A program made the translations under genes and the position numbers. Shown piece after piece: positions 60,601-64,000 of a stretch of 64,000 bases of DNA (positions are counted from its first letter, which is position 1; each line of letters begins with the position of its first letter). The stretch is from Tridacna crocea (lineage: Eukaryota > Mollusca > Bivalvia > Cardiida > Cardiidae). The stretch spans positions 57,976,192 to 58,040,191 of the forward strand of contig OX031061.1 in NCBI GenBank assembly GCA_943736015.1, read 5' to 3'. A model generated the notes under the pieces. That model ran no database searches. It was not told the origin of the DNA and saw only the letters and a list, made by a program, of their open reading frames with translations.

Positions 60601-61130
60601 AATTTAGAGTACCATCACTCCCTCTTATCTAGAGCTCTGCTTTCATAAATCTGATTTTCCATTTTTGGACTTTTACAGTGAAGGAAGATCATCACCAAAA
60701 ATCAGAGGAAACCGCAGTTGTTCATATATTGGAAGAAACGTCAGAACCAGTCTCCATAAGCACCAGTCTACCAAGTGTGATATTAACGGAAAGTCCAGAG
60801 AAATCCTCCGCCATCTCAAACACAAACAGTGTAGTCCCAAAAGTGATATCCGTGAGTAACATCCCAATGACCAACAATATGACACTGCCGAATATAATTT
60901 CTGTTGAACGACAGATGAACGGATCAGCTTCAGCGGCATCAGCAGTGTCCGCTGCTTCCGCTACGGTCAATCAATTTGTGATACCTAGCTTTGTGACAGT
61001 CAATCAGCCGACAGTGCAGGAAAATCAGAAAACCTTCAGTGTCATCACGGGACCAAACTCGATTGGACTTATCCCAAAACTGATCAATCTAGATCAGCTG
61101 GTTCAAGGAAATACCAATCAGCCATCTTGA
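42550..61130 (+). CDS. ATF2-like: ATF2/ATF7/CREB5-like bZIP transcription factor, complete coding region over 11 exons
   Basis: Nuclear transcription factor of the ATF2 family, which binds CRE/AP-1 sites as a dimer and is activated by p38/JNK. Joining 42583-42633, 45098-45209, 46195-46331, 48976-49137, 50536-50783, 52193-52730, 53970-54133, 55686-55748, 57355-57451, 59419-59536 and 60679-61130 gives 2,142 nt, i.e. 713 residues plus TGA, with every junction in frame and all ten introns GT-AG. Visible in order: C2H2 finger (C10, C15, H28, H32); TPTPT at 57-61; an FLKN..E..GLF transactivation/docking segment; LPNGQTIPVQVPAS at 255-268; RLKEALQQQ at 417-425; basic region N491..A494 A495..C498 R499; zipper leucines 509, 516, 523, 530 and 537; HKDCPVT at 544-550. 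It is longer than human ATF2 (505 aa) mainly through the Gln/Ser/Thr-rich middle and tail. Whether it is orthologous to ATF2, ATF7 or CREB5 individually is not resolved; a single invertebrate co-orthologue is likely. Confidence 0.95.
42558..42578 (+). promoter_or_regulatory. Upstream ORF of 6 codons ahead of the ATF2-like start
   Basis: Within exon 1, an ATG at 42558 opens a six-codon ORF (MVEMPR, then TGA at 42576-42578) that ends four bases before the main ATG and is out of frame with it. It has G at -3 and G at +4, a better start context than the main ATG. If transcribed as predicted it could reduce or gate translation of the main ORF. Regulation is inferred only. Confidence 0.55.
42690..42850 (-). 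mobile_element. P2 element, far end lost
   Basis: Starts CCCTTTACTCCATAGACAC and has the P2 hairpin (GTGGCAAAAGTTGAAATTGC); the terminal part after CAAAAGGTGTCATAT is diverged. In intron 1. Confidence 0.75.
42929..43155 (-). mobile_element. P1 element in intron 1
   Basis: TTAA-bounded; the right limit TTAA (43152-43155) is shared with the next copy. Confidence 0.9.
43152..43380 (-). mobile_element. P1 element in intron 1, chained to the previous
   Basis: Same orientation as its neighbour. Left arm ...ACTGTGGG and right arm CCCACAGT... carry matching changes relative to the common ATTGTGGG / CCCACAAT. Confidence 0.92.
43417..43485 (+). mobile_element. P1 right-end fragment
   Basis: Only ACAATGTTTTCAAAAG... 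to ...TTGGTAAAGGGTTG remains. Confidence 0.6.
43560..43754 (-). mobile_element. P1 element lacking one hairpin arm
   Basis: TTAA at both limits; AGAAAACCAGCTTTTTCTCC shows the left arm deleted up to the loop. Confidence 0.87.
43825..44420 (+). mobile_element. P1-like element split by a GGGGTATAC-type element
   Basis: The P1 left half (43825-43988) runs to the hairpin loop; the right half resumes about 44346 with TTTTCCAACTATATTTTCAAAAG to about 44420. The insert lies between. Confidence 0.7.
43989..44345 (+). mobile_element. GGGGTATAC / AGCTCTAG-type dispersed element
   Basis: Begins around CATACCCCACAGGGAAGTGAAGTGGGGTATAC, contains GTCTGACCGTCC-type sequence and ends GGTATAATCACATTTAGTGATAGCTCTAG, with a G18 run at 44300-44318. 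Related pieces at 44951-45088 and 59335-59380. Confidence 0.7.
44504..44733 (+). mobile_element. P1 element in intron 1
   Basis: TTAA at 44504-44507 and 44730-44733; the palindrome has few mismatches. Confidence 0.87.
44745..44900. mobile_element. Degenerate P1-like remnant
   Basis: AAAGAAGAAATTGCTG and CTCTCCTTTTCGGGCAGTG are the surviving arms. Confidence 0.5.
44951..45088 (+). mobile_element. Short copy of the GGGGTATAC-type element abutting exon 2
   Basis: TTATACCCACGCAAAATG... through GGGGGTATCCTGG, a CTGTCTGTGTGTCC tract, to GTGACAGCTCTAG. It ends about 10 bp before the exon 2 acceptor. Confidence 0.75.
45098..45209 (+). CDS. ATF2-like: ATF2-like exon 2 (rest of C2H2 zinc finger)
   Basis: Residues 18-54. 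It supplies H28 and H32, completing C-x4-C-x12-H-x3-H. The QFTNEDHLEVHMRKHDMSL stretch closely matches the family's FTNEDHL-H-KH-M-L block. Acceptor TTTCTTTCAG, donor GTAGCC, ending in phase 1. The splice in the middle of the finger falls between phase-0 codons. Confidence 0.94.
45679..45907 (-). mobile_element. P1 element in intron 2
   Basis: Left TTAA at 45679-45682; the right boundary TTAA has become TCAA, shared with the next copy. Confidence 0.88.
45904..46133 (+). mobile_element. P1 element in intron 2, tail to tail with the previous
   Basis: Opposite orientation to its neighbour, joined at TCAA (45904-45907); right end ...GGTAAAGGATTGAA (TTAA mutated). Confidence 0.88.
46195..46331 (+). 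CDS. ATF2-like: ATF2-like exon 3 (kinase-target and transactivation segment)
   Basis: Residues 55-100. It opens with DQTPTPTKFLKN, in which T57 and T59, each followed by Pro, correspond to the activating p38/JNK sites T69 and T71 of human ATF2. E..GLF..L and F...FKKA follow as in the vertebrate activation domain. Acceptor CTTGTAG, donor GTTTGT, phase 0 at the 3' end. Confidence 0.95.
46596..46823 (+). mobile_element. P1 element in intron 3
   Basis: TTAA at 46596-46599 and 46820-46823; hairpin nearly perfect. Confidence 0.9.
46836..47050 (-). mobile_element. tRNA-like composite repeat, second copy
   Basis: Same order as 16330-16560: AACAAAGAAACAAATGC..., CGGGATTTTAACCCATGG, ACCATAACCACTGAGC, GAGAGGTCTCCCGTAAC. 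Unoccupied TTAA at 46935-46938. Confidence 0.7.
47066..47274 (-). mobile_element. P1 element, left end missing
   Basis: The hairpin and right end (...CATTTGGTAAAGGGTTAA) are intact; the first 20 or so bases are replaced. Confidence 0.75.
47304..47611 (+). mobile_element. Second copy of the tRNA-derived SINE, in intron 3 of the ATF2-like gene
   Basis: Same head (GATATAGCTCAGTAGGTAGAGC, B-box-like GGTTCAAATCC), same core and tail as the copy at 33966, ending in an A-rich run. It is a few percent diverged from that copy. I could not identify a clean target duplication. Confidence 0.85.
47732..47959 (+). mobile_element. P1 element in intron 3
   Basis: TTAA at 47732-47735; right end ...GTGGTAAAGAGTAA (one T lost). 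Confidence 0.88.
48183..48397 (-). mobile_element. P1 element with a shortened hairpin
   Basis: TTAA at both limits; GGAGAAAATGCTGCTCCTTTTTCC shows the palindrome tip deleted. Confidence 0.87.
48668..48896 (-). mobile_element. P2 element in intron 3
   Basis: TTAA at 48668-48671 and 48893-48896; reverse of the 20998 copy. Hairpin arms are GTGGCAAAAGGTGAAATTGC and GCAATTTCATCTTTTGTCAC. Ends about 80 bp before exon 4. Confidence 0.88.
48976..49137 (+). CDS. ATF2-like: ATF2-like exon 4 (acidic/Pro segment ending in a basic cluster)
   Basis: Residues 101-154, fully open in the frame set by exons 3 and 5. It has several Thr-Pro sites (T108, T113) and ends with PKKRKKFLRQ, a basic cluster like a classical nuclear localisation signal. 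I do not recall a counterpart of this cluster in vertebrate ATF2. Acceptor TTTCAG, donor GTATTG. Possibly alternative, since both ends are phase 0 and skipping would keep frame. Confidence 0.85.
49155..49480. mobile_element. Degenerate P1-like remnants in intron 4
   Basis: Worn pieces such as CCTTTTACTGCACAATCACAC, GGAGAAAATGCTTAATAG and CCTTACCAAAAGACGAAC. Confidence 0.4.
49552..49693. mobile_element. Foldback element in intron 4
   Basis: The left arm ATCTGACA...GAGATAGGATTTTATTAAAC...GGGAAATGTTATTAAGC is answered by GCTTAATAACATTTCCC...GATAAAATCTTATCTC...TGTCAGAT, with arms of about 65 nt. No other copy in the window. Confidence 0.8.
49925..50152 (-). mobile_element. Degenerate P1-like element in intron 4
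   Basis: AAATGCTGTTTACCAGCATTTC keeps the hairpin tip; TTAGTAAAGAGTTCC is the worn end. Confidence 0.5.
50199..50427 (+). mobile_element. P2 element in intron 4
   Basis: TTAA at 50199-50202 and 50424-50427. Hairpin tip GCTCGTCCCGAGC differs from other P2 copies (GCTCGTGACGAGC, GCTCGTGATGAGC) but still pairs. Ends about 110 bp before exon 5. Confidence 0.88.
50536..50783 (+). CDS. ATF2-like: ATF2-like exon 5 (Ser/Glu-rich linker)
   Basis: Residues 155-236 plus two bases of codon 237. Low-complexity Ser/Thr/Glu-rich linker with no recognisable domain; supported by an open frame across the whole exon, a GACAG acceptor, a consensus GTAAGT donor and phase match to exon 6. The reverse strand is also open here (50523-50768), but that is a composition shadow. 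Confidence 0.85.
50821..50945 (-). mobile_element. P1 right-half fragment in intron 5
   Basis: Starts at the loop (ATAACCAGCATTTTCTCC) and runs to GTTTGGTAAAGATAAA. Confidence 0.7.
51123..51890 (-). mobile_element. P1 element interrupted by another TTAA element
   Basis: 51123-51154 carries the left end (TTTTTACCACACAAGCCCGA); the copy resumes at 51696 with GACCCTGAGAAAGAAGCC and ends at GGTAAAGAGTCAA. Removing the insert and one TTAA restores the usual P1 sequence. Confidence 0.85.
51151..51695. mobile_element. P3: TTAA element with AGGTGG...CCACCT ends
   Basis: The body 51155-51691 (537 bp) lies between TTAA at 51151-51154 and 51692-51695. Terminal inverted repeat AGGTGG, then weak similarity (GTATTTAGAATTTT against CCCTTCAGATTTTT). 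AT-rich interior with no recognisable protein. Only copy seen here. Confidence 0.75.
51887..52103 (-). mobile_element. P1 element in intron 5, chained to the previous
   Basis: Shares TCAA (51887-51890) with its neighbour; right TTAA at 52100-52103; part of the left arm is missing (GGAGAAAAAGCATTTTCTCC). Confidence 0.87.
52193..52730 (+). CDS. ATF2-like: ATF2-like exon 6 (Gln-rich region with LPNGQT motif)
   Basis: Residues 237-416, the largest internal exon. It begins with a leucine/glutamine segment and LPNGQTIPVQVPAS at 255-268, matching the LPNGQTMPVAIPAS block of vertebrate ATF2/ATF7. The rest is Gln/Val/Asn-rich, typical of an activation region. Acceptor GATTTAG, donor GTAAGC; the out-of-phase codon joins exons 5 and 6 as GAA. 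Confidence 0.94.
52803..53047 (+). mobile_element. TGTGACC-ended MITE, second copy, in intron 6
   Basis: TGTGACCTGTCACAC... to ...AAGGGTCAC, with the internal AGTGTCAACCCCGGTCA / TGACCAGGGTCAACACT inverted repeat. Confidence 0.8.
53575..53709 (-). mobile_element. P1 right-half fragment
   Basis: CTTTCTCC...AACATTG...CGTCTGCAAATCC to GGATTAA; chained to the next copy at TTAA 53706-53709. Confidence 0.7.
53706..53939 (+). mobile_element. P1 element just upstream of exon 7
   Basis: TTAA at 53706-53709 and 53936-53939. The right arm ends in a T run. Its end lies 30 bp before the exon 7 acceptor. Confidence 0.88.
53970..54133 (+). CDS. ATF2-like: ATF2-like exon 7 (RLKEAL motif)
   Basis: Residues 417-470 plus two bases. 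RLKEALQQQ corresponds to MRLKAALTQQ upstream of the vertebrate bZIP; a charged helix-like stretch and a Ser-rich tail follow. Acceptor TGCCTTCAG, donor GTGAGT. A P1 transposon ends only about 30 bp before the acceptor. Confidence 0.93.
54237..54620 (+). mobile_element. Fragment of the 147-bp-repeat element in intron 7
   Basis: Repeating GGTCAAAAACTAGGTCACTA, CCACATTTTCTGTCCAATAC and CTTGGTCAGAAT blocks; hairpin end absent. Confidence 0.7.
54672..54899 (+). mobile_element. P1 element in intron 7
   Basis: TTAA at 54672-54675 and 54896-54899; 33-nt arms with one mismatch. Confidence 0.92.
55201..55389 (-). mobile_element. P1 element lacking one hairpin arm
   Basis: TTAA at 55201-55204; GAAAACATTTTCTCC shows the left arm deleted; right limit TGAA shared with the next copy. 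Confidence 0.85.
55386..55633 (+). mobile_element. P1 element, ends about 50 bp before exon 8
   Basis: Starts at the shared TGAA, has a short internal duplication (AAATAAACGTAAA twice) and ends GGTAAAGCGCTAA. Confidence 0.83.
55686..55748 (+). CDS. ATF2-like: ATF2-like exon 8 (start of the bZIP basic region)
   Basis: A 63-nt exon coding residues 471-491 and two bases of R492. It carries KRKKFLERN, the first half of the basic DNA-contact region. Acceptor TTTGCAG, donor GTAAGA. The intron interrupts the arginine codon of the N-R-A-A motif. Confidence 0.95.
55865..56047. mobile_element. Palindromic MITE, GAGGGAGTGATTTTGAT family, copy 1
   Basis: GATAGAGGGAGTGATTTTGA at the left and AATCACTCCCTCTTATCTGA at the right; the centre is CTCATTAGATTCGTCTCATT / GAGACAATTCTAATGAG. 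Other copies at 60450-60640 and 61234-61423. Confidence 0.82.
56051..56170. mobile_element. Palindromic element, GATCGAAATTTATTTCAT family, copy 1
   Basis: GATCGAAATTTATTTCAT at the left and ATGAAATAAATGTTGATC at the right, with ATATTTTCAGGAGTG / ACAAGTAAAAATATT in the middle. Other copy at 59888-60005. It sits between a MITE and a P1 with only a few spacer bases. Confidence 0.8.
56176..56404 (-). mobile_element. P1 element in intron 8
   Basis: TTAA at 56176-56179 and 56401-56404. Arms ACACTGTAGG and CCCACAGTGT share the ATTGT to ACTGT type change on both sides. Confidence 0.92.
56465..56960 (+). mobile_element. tRNA-like composite repeat split by a P1 element
   Basis: Left part GAAGACCACTCC... 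CTTTGGCTCGGTGGTTATGG...GGTCTTTTAA; right part TCCTCAAAAACGAGG...GGGTTTGAATCCCGCC...GGACTTTGTCCATAAG. Confidence 0.8.
56595..56823 (-). mobile_element. P1 element with demonstrable TTAA target duplication
   Basis: Body 56599-56819, CCCATTAGCACACAATCCC... to ...GTTTGGTAATGGG, between TTAA at 56595-56598 and 56820-56823. Arms 56650-56682 and 56684-56716 pair with one mismatch. Confidence 0.95.
57045..57190 (+). mobile_element. Partial tRNA-like composite repeat
   Basis: GTTACGGAGACCACTTCTTC..., then ...GTTACGGACTTTGTTCGTAAG; the tRNA-like middle is largely gone. Confidence 0.55.
57355..57451 (+). CDS. ATF2-like: ATF2-like exon 9 (basic region and first half of leucine zipper)
   Basis: Residues 492-524. 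RAAAARCRQKRKYWISNLEK completes the NxxAAxxCR bZIP signature; zipper leucines L509, L516 and L523 fall at seven-residue spacing. Acceptor TTTTTCAG, donor GTATGA. Confidence 0.97.
57498..57727 (-). mobile_element. P1 element in intron 9
   Basis: TTAA at 57498-57501 and 57724-57727; near-complete hairpin. Confidence 0.9.
57879..58063 (+). mobile_element. P1 element lacking the right hairpin arm
   Basis: GGAGAAAATGCTG runs straight into TTTTCTCAAGGTCG; right TTAA at 58060-58063 is shared with a decayed neighbour. Confidence 0.82.
58060..58552 (+). mobile_element. Decayed P1-like element holding another MITE
   Basis: The left piece TTAAGTCTTTACCATACAAG... and the right piece ...TGCGGAAAAAGGAAAAAAATG...GGGATTTTGTGATAACAGG flank the insert at 58126-58384. 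Confidence 0.6.
58126..58384. mobile_element. MITE with about 55-bp perfect terminal inverted repeats
   Basis: Left end GAGTGCAACACGCGAAAAGG and right end CCTTTTCGCGTGTTGCACTC, matching for about 55 bases inward to CGTCTCGGAT / ATCCGAGACG. Two internal hairpins are built on GGATTAGCCTGCGCGGAC-type sequence. ATTCA occurs on both sides (58121-58125; 58386-58390) as a possible duplication. Very high arm identity indicates a young insertion. Confidence 0.9.
58579..59110 (-). mobile_element. Chain of three P1-like elements
   Basis: 58579-58797 has a full hairpin; 58794-58997 has short duplications (AACCAGCATTTAACCAGC; GACAAACCTAAA twice); 58994-59110 is a remnant. They join at TTAA sites. Confidence 0.72.
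59335..59380 (+). mobile_element. End fragment of the GGGGTATAC-type element near exon 10
   Basis: GGTATTAAATCACATTCAGT plus GACAGCTCTAG, the same terminus as at 45058-45088, about 40 bp before the exon 10 acceptor. Confidence 0.7.
59419..59536 (+). CDS. ATF2-like: ATF2-like exon 10 (second half of leucine zipper)
   Basis: Residues 525-563. EVKSLRKEVAQLKTLLIAHK gives zipper leucines L530 and L537 with H544 at the next heptad, then DCPVTMQ as in vertebrate ATF2 (HKDCPVTAMQ). Acceptor CTTTTCAG, donor GTGAGT. Confidence 0.97.
59888..60005. mobile_element. Palindromic element, GATCGAAATTTATTTCAT family, copy 2
   Basis: The centre TTTTCACGAGTGGC / GCCACTCGTGAAAA is a perfect hairpin; the outer arms match the copy at 56051. 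Confidence 0.82.
60122..60425 (+). mobile_element. P1 element split by a TGTGACC-ended MITE
   Basis: The P1 left half ends ...GAAAACATTGTGGG at about 60227 and the P1 tail resumes near 60400 (CTGGTAAAGAGTTAA). Confidence 0.65.
60227..60395 (-). mobile_element. Partial TGTGACC-ended MITE, third copy
   Basis: GGTGACCCATCATGCC...AATGGGACCATCTGGAAT..., reverse of 24385-24643 and shortened. Confidence 0.65.
60450..60640. mobile_element. Palindromic MITE, GAGGGAGTGATTTTGAT family, copy 2
   Basis: GTGCTCCAGATAGAGGGAGT at the left and CTCCCTCTTATCTAGAGCTC at the right; the central GGGTACTCATTAGAATCG / ATTCTAATGAGTACCC is nearly perfect. Ends about 40 bp before exon 11. Confidence 0.85.
60679..61130 (+). 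CDS. ATF2-like: ATF2-like exon 11 (C-terminal tail and stop)
   Basis: Residues 564-713, stop TGA at 61128-61130. Ser/Thr/Val/Asn-rich tail with no recognised domain, including an Ala/Ser run. Acceptor TTTTACAG. The 3' UTR begins with a TCTG-rich stretch; no convincing poly(A) signal can be assigned, because the first downstream AATAAA (about 61660) lies inside a P1 copy. Confidence 0.9.
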
Positions 61131-61233
61131 TGCCTTGTCTCTGTCTCTGTATCTGTCAGTCTGTTTCTCTCTTTCTCTCCCCCCTTCCTCCATGGTTGTG
61201 AGAAAATCTCAGAAACTCAAGCCTTGGAATATC

Positions 61234-61423
61234 GTAACCAGAAGTGATGGAATTCTAACTCCATTATTTCTCTTCCAAACCCTATGTTGTGGGTACTCAT
61301 TAGAATCATCTTGATGAGACAATTCTAATGAGTATCCACAACATAGGGTTTAGCGAAGAATAATTAATGTTTTCCATAATGAAATCAAAATCACTCCCTC
61401 CATCTGGAGCACTGCAAAAATGA
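61234..61423. mobile_element. Palindromic MITE, GAGGGAGTGATTTTGAT family, copy 3
   Basis: In the 3' flank or 3' UTR of the ATF2-like gene. The left end is diverged; the right end TCACTCCCTCCATCTGGAGC is clear. Confidence 0.78.
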
Positions 61424-61469
61424 CATAACTTACTGTCCATGACCCTGTTTGTCTTACTTCAGATCTTTT

Positions 61470-61560
61470 TCTTGAAACATTGCAACTAAAGAGGAAATTG
61501 CTTATGACAAGCAATTTCTTCTCTTGTCACAATATTTTCACATCTACCCTGTTATCCATG
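61470..61560. mobile_element. P2-like hairpin remnant
   Basis: GAGGAAATTGCTTATGACAAGCAATTTC and CTTGTCACAATATTTTC. Confidence 0.5.
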
Positions 61561-61596
61561 TATTTAATCTGACTCCTTTATCAAATGACTTTGTGT

Positions 61597-61772
61597 TTAA
61601 CTCATTACCAAACAACAAATTCTTGGCTTGTCCAAATTATAAGCATTTGCAGACGAAAAAATAAAAGTGGCTGAAAACTTGAAATTTGTTTTGGAAAGGG
61701 AAGAAAACATTGTTTTCTAAAGACTTCTTTCTCAGGGTCGTGAAAAGTAGGGATTGTATGGTTATGGATTAA
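61597..61772 (+). mobile_element. P1 element with the whole palindrome deleted
   Basis: TTAA at both limits; GAAAACATTG is followed directly by TTTTCTAAAGAC, so both arms have been removed cleanly. Confidence 0.88.
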
Positions 61773-61835
61773 AAGACCCTGTAGAAGATTGCCTTTGAAA
61801 CATTGTGGAAAATGCTGGTAGCTGTCATTCTCTCT

Positions 61836-62208
61836 TTAACTCTTTACCACACAATCCTGACTTTAATCGACCCTGAGAACATTATGGAAAAAGGAGAAAA
61901 TGCTGGTAACCAGCATTTTATCCTTTTCCCACAATATTTTCTACCCTATCAAAGTCAGAAACCACCATTTTAACAAGATTTAATCCTTTACAACACAATC
62001 CCGACTCTTAACGGCCCTGAAAAAGAAGGCTTTTGAAAACAATGCGGAGAAAGGAGAAAATGCTGGTAAACAGCATTTTCCCCTTTTCCCACAATGTTTT
62101 CTACCCTATGGTAGACAAAAATCATGAATTTAGCAACATTTATATTTTCGTCTGCAAAAGCTTTCAATTTGGTTCAAGCCATAGCTTTGTTGTTTGGTAA
62201 AGGGTTAA
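61836..62208 (-). mobile_element. Two chained P1 elements
   Basis: 61836-61983 (right end truncated) and 61980-62208 (complete), joined at TTAA 61980-61983. Confidence 0.82.
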
Positions 62209-62381
62209 TTTGTCATCTACAGATGCTCTGAATTTGGTCCAGTCCAAAATTTTGTCTTTGTGTTGGAAATAATTCTTATATTTTTTACCCTTTCAAATAT
62301 AAATCACAGCAAATACTTGTTTTTTTGTGTTTCTAATATGAGTTAGTTTGTGTTGTCTTGTTCACCTTACAGTTCTGAGTG

Positions 62382-62610
62382 TTAACTCTTTACCACACGA
62401 TAATATTTTAGGCTGGTCCAAATTGAAAGCATTTGCAGACGACAAAATAAAAGTGACTGAAAATTTGAAATTTGTTTTGTGAAGGGTAGAAAACATTGTG
62501 GGAAAAGGAGAAAATGCTGGTAACTAGCATTTTCTCCTTTTCCCACAATATTTTCTAAAGGCTTCTTTCTCAGGGGCGTCAAAAGTAGGGATTGTGTGGT
62601 AATGGGTTAA
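62382..62610 (+). mobile_element. P1 element
   Basis: TTAA at 62382-62385 and 62607-62610; arms nearly perfect. Confidence 0.92.
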
Positions 62611-62760
62611 AAAACCCAACAGAAAAGGCTTTTTGAAAACATCATGGGAAAAGGAGAAAATGCTGGTTACCAGCATTTTCTCCTTTTTCCATAATGTTTT
62701 TGAAAGGCTTCTTTTTAAGGGTTATTAAAAGTTTGCATTGTGCATAAAACGGATAATTAA
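62607..62760. mobile_element. P1-like element with two similar outer ends
   Basis: Complete hairpin (GGAAAAGGAGAAAATGCTGG), but both flanks derive from the AGGCTTTTTG / AAGGCTTCTT side, as if half the element had been copied over the other. Confidence 0.6.
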
Positions 62761-62943
62761 GACGGTATTTCTGAGTAACAAGGTTGTAATAACTATATAC
62801 ACTATTGTTTAACTGTAGTTCTTGGCTTCAGCCCCTATTCGTTTGAAATATTATTACATGATGATTACGTGATGTCAGTTATTAAGTCCTGCTTGATTTA
62901 ATGGTGTAGGAATTGTAATCTGGCTTGATCCCTGCTAATAGCT

Positions 62944-63199
62944 TTAACCCACAATCTTGCGTTTTAACGGCCTTGAGGAAAAAACTTTTTGAAAACATCG
63001 TGGAAGAAGAAAATGCTGGTAACCAGCATTTTCTCCTCTTTTCACTATGTTTTCTAACCTATTCCCTTTTTCCACTATGTTTTCTGTTTTCTAACCTATC
63101 ACATACTCAAACAGTCATTTGAGCTGCATTTAATTTGTCGTCTGCAAATGCTTTCAATTTGGTAGGCTTTAGAATTTTTGTTTGTTGGTTAAAAGTTAA
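62944..63199 (-). mobile_element. P1 element with an internal duplication
   Basis: TTAA-bounded; CCACTATGTTTTCT...AACCTAT occurs twice in the right half. Confidence 0.8.
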
Positions 63200-63207
63200 T
63201 GGTATGT

Positions 63208-63421
63208 CTTCATCAAATGACAAATTCTGTACTTGTCAAAATTGAAAGTATTTGTAAATGACAAAGTCAATCTCATTCAGGAAATGAAGGTTGTTTTGGA
63301 AGGGTGGAAGAGATTGAGGGAAAATGAGAAAATGCTGGCAACCAGCATGTCTTCTTTGACTTCAGTATTTTTTAAAAGTCTCCTCTGGTGTAAAACTCAA
63401 AAAAGTTTGGTAAAAGTTTAG
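63208..63421 (+). mobile_element. Diverged P1 element
   Basis: CATCAAATGACAAATTCTGT...CTTGTCAAAATTG at the left; worn hairpin (GGAACCAGCATG) and ...AGTTTGGTAAAAG at the right. Confidence 0.65.
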
Positions 63422-63874
63422 GTTATTGTCTCTTGTGCTGGAGTGCCCTTTGGAAAGACACTTAGCTATGAATGAACTTGTGACCCTTGATAAAATGGGA
63501 CCTTTATGGGTCTGTCACAAAGATGAAGCCAAATTACATCTTGAACCATTGCTGTGATATGACTGTGTGATCATTTTGAAAGCAGTATAATTATCATTTG
63601 TTTGTTTGATCTGCAATAGCTGTTTTTGTCCAACAAGGTAAACAAAGAACATCTTAAAAATGTGTGTGTTTATATATCAAAAACTTTAAAAAATCTTCCT
63701 GTTCCTAACGGTGAGAGCTAGAGCTGCAGTCATGTACGTCAGCTTTGCATGTGAAAAATAACTGACTCATTTTGGTGCCTTGCCTATTTTCACTATGAAG
63801 TTTTATTCCAATGCAGATTTCTTACAGTTGAACAACTGCCAACGTCAATAACATATATAGCACATAAAATATGT

Positions 63875-64000
63875 TTAATTCATTACCATACGGCGAAATT
63901 TTAGGTTTGTCCAAAATGGAAAGCATTTGCAGATGACAAAATAAAAGTGACTAAAAACTTGAAATTTGTTTCGCGCAGGGTAGAATATGTTGTGGGAAAA
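63875..64000 (+). mobile_element. P1 element cut by the window end
   Basis: TTAATTCATTACCATACGGC start; sequence stops in the left hairpin arm. Confidence 0.85.

Noticed and set aside
60673-60970. Reverse-strand ORFs opposite exon 11
   Set aside because: Shadows of the forward coding frame, with no motif or splice context.
1-64000. An autonomous transposase for the P1/P2 elements
   Set aside because: No piggyBac-like DDD frame or any open frame of suitable length outside low-complexity DNA was found in the window.

Overview
This is a gene-poor, repeat-dense stretch of a nuclear animal genome. Genes are split by GT-AG introns, microsatellites and satellites are long, and there are many small inverted-repeat transposons plus tRNA-derived SINEs. 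Several dispersed repeats look like ones I associate with bivalve molluscs: the GGGGTATAC...AGTGACAGCTCTAG element, the GGGCCATGATGGCCC hairpin-ended elements, and YqaJ/SWIM proteins. I infer a mollusc, probably a bivalve; I cannot name the species.

Layout. 1-11.7 kb is almost entirely simple and tandem sequence: a roughly 58-bp repeat, CACT/CTCA-rich DNA, and a long TCTG/TCTC-rich array with 350-500 bp higher-order units. Its many long ORFs are low-complexity artefacts. 11.9-15.7 kb is a 79-bp satellite with a 791-bp higher-order repeat. 17.2-17.7 kb is a 50-bp tandem array. 17.8-31.9 kb is intergenic and packed with small transposons, a decayed DDE/SWIM transposase-like fragment (24.7-25.4 kb), a 165-bp-subrepeat element (26.1-27.9 kb) and a foldback element (28.6-29.35 kb). 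32.0-35.3 kb holds a broken SWIM/YqaJ-nuclease/PHD-like gene split by a SINE with a 12-bp target duplication. 36-42 kb has degenerate transposons, a 386-bp tandem duplication and a hAT-like MITE.

42.55-61.13 kb carries the one intact gene I can defend: an ATF2/ATF7/CREB5-type bZIP transcription factor on the + strand. It has eleven coding exons, all introns are GT-AG, every exon junction keeps frame, and the product is 713 residues. It has the N-terminal C2H2 finger, the TPTPT stress-kinase phosphorylation motif, an LPNGQT-type motif and a C-terminal basic region with a five-leucine zipper. A 6-codon upstream ORF in strong start context lies just before its ATG.

The dominant unexplained structure is a TTAA-flanked, roughly 225-bp element, called P1 here, with about 55 full or partial copies. 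Its ends are CCC...GGG inside TTAA duplications (piggyBac-like), and its middle is a nearly perfect palindrome with 33-nt arms. A second family (P2) keeps the architecture with different sequence. Copies are nested, chained end to end through shared TTAA sites, and fill the introns of the ATF2-like gene. No autonomous transposase for them is visible here.
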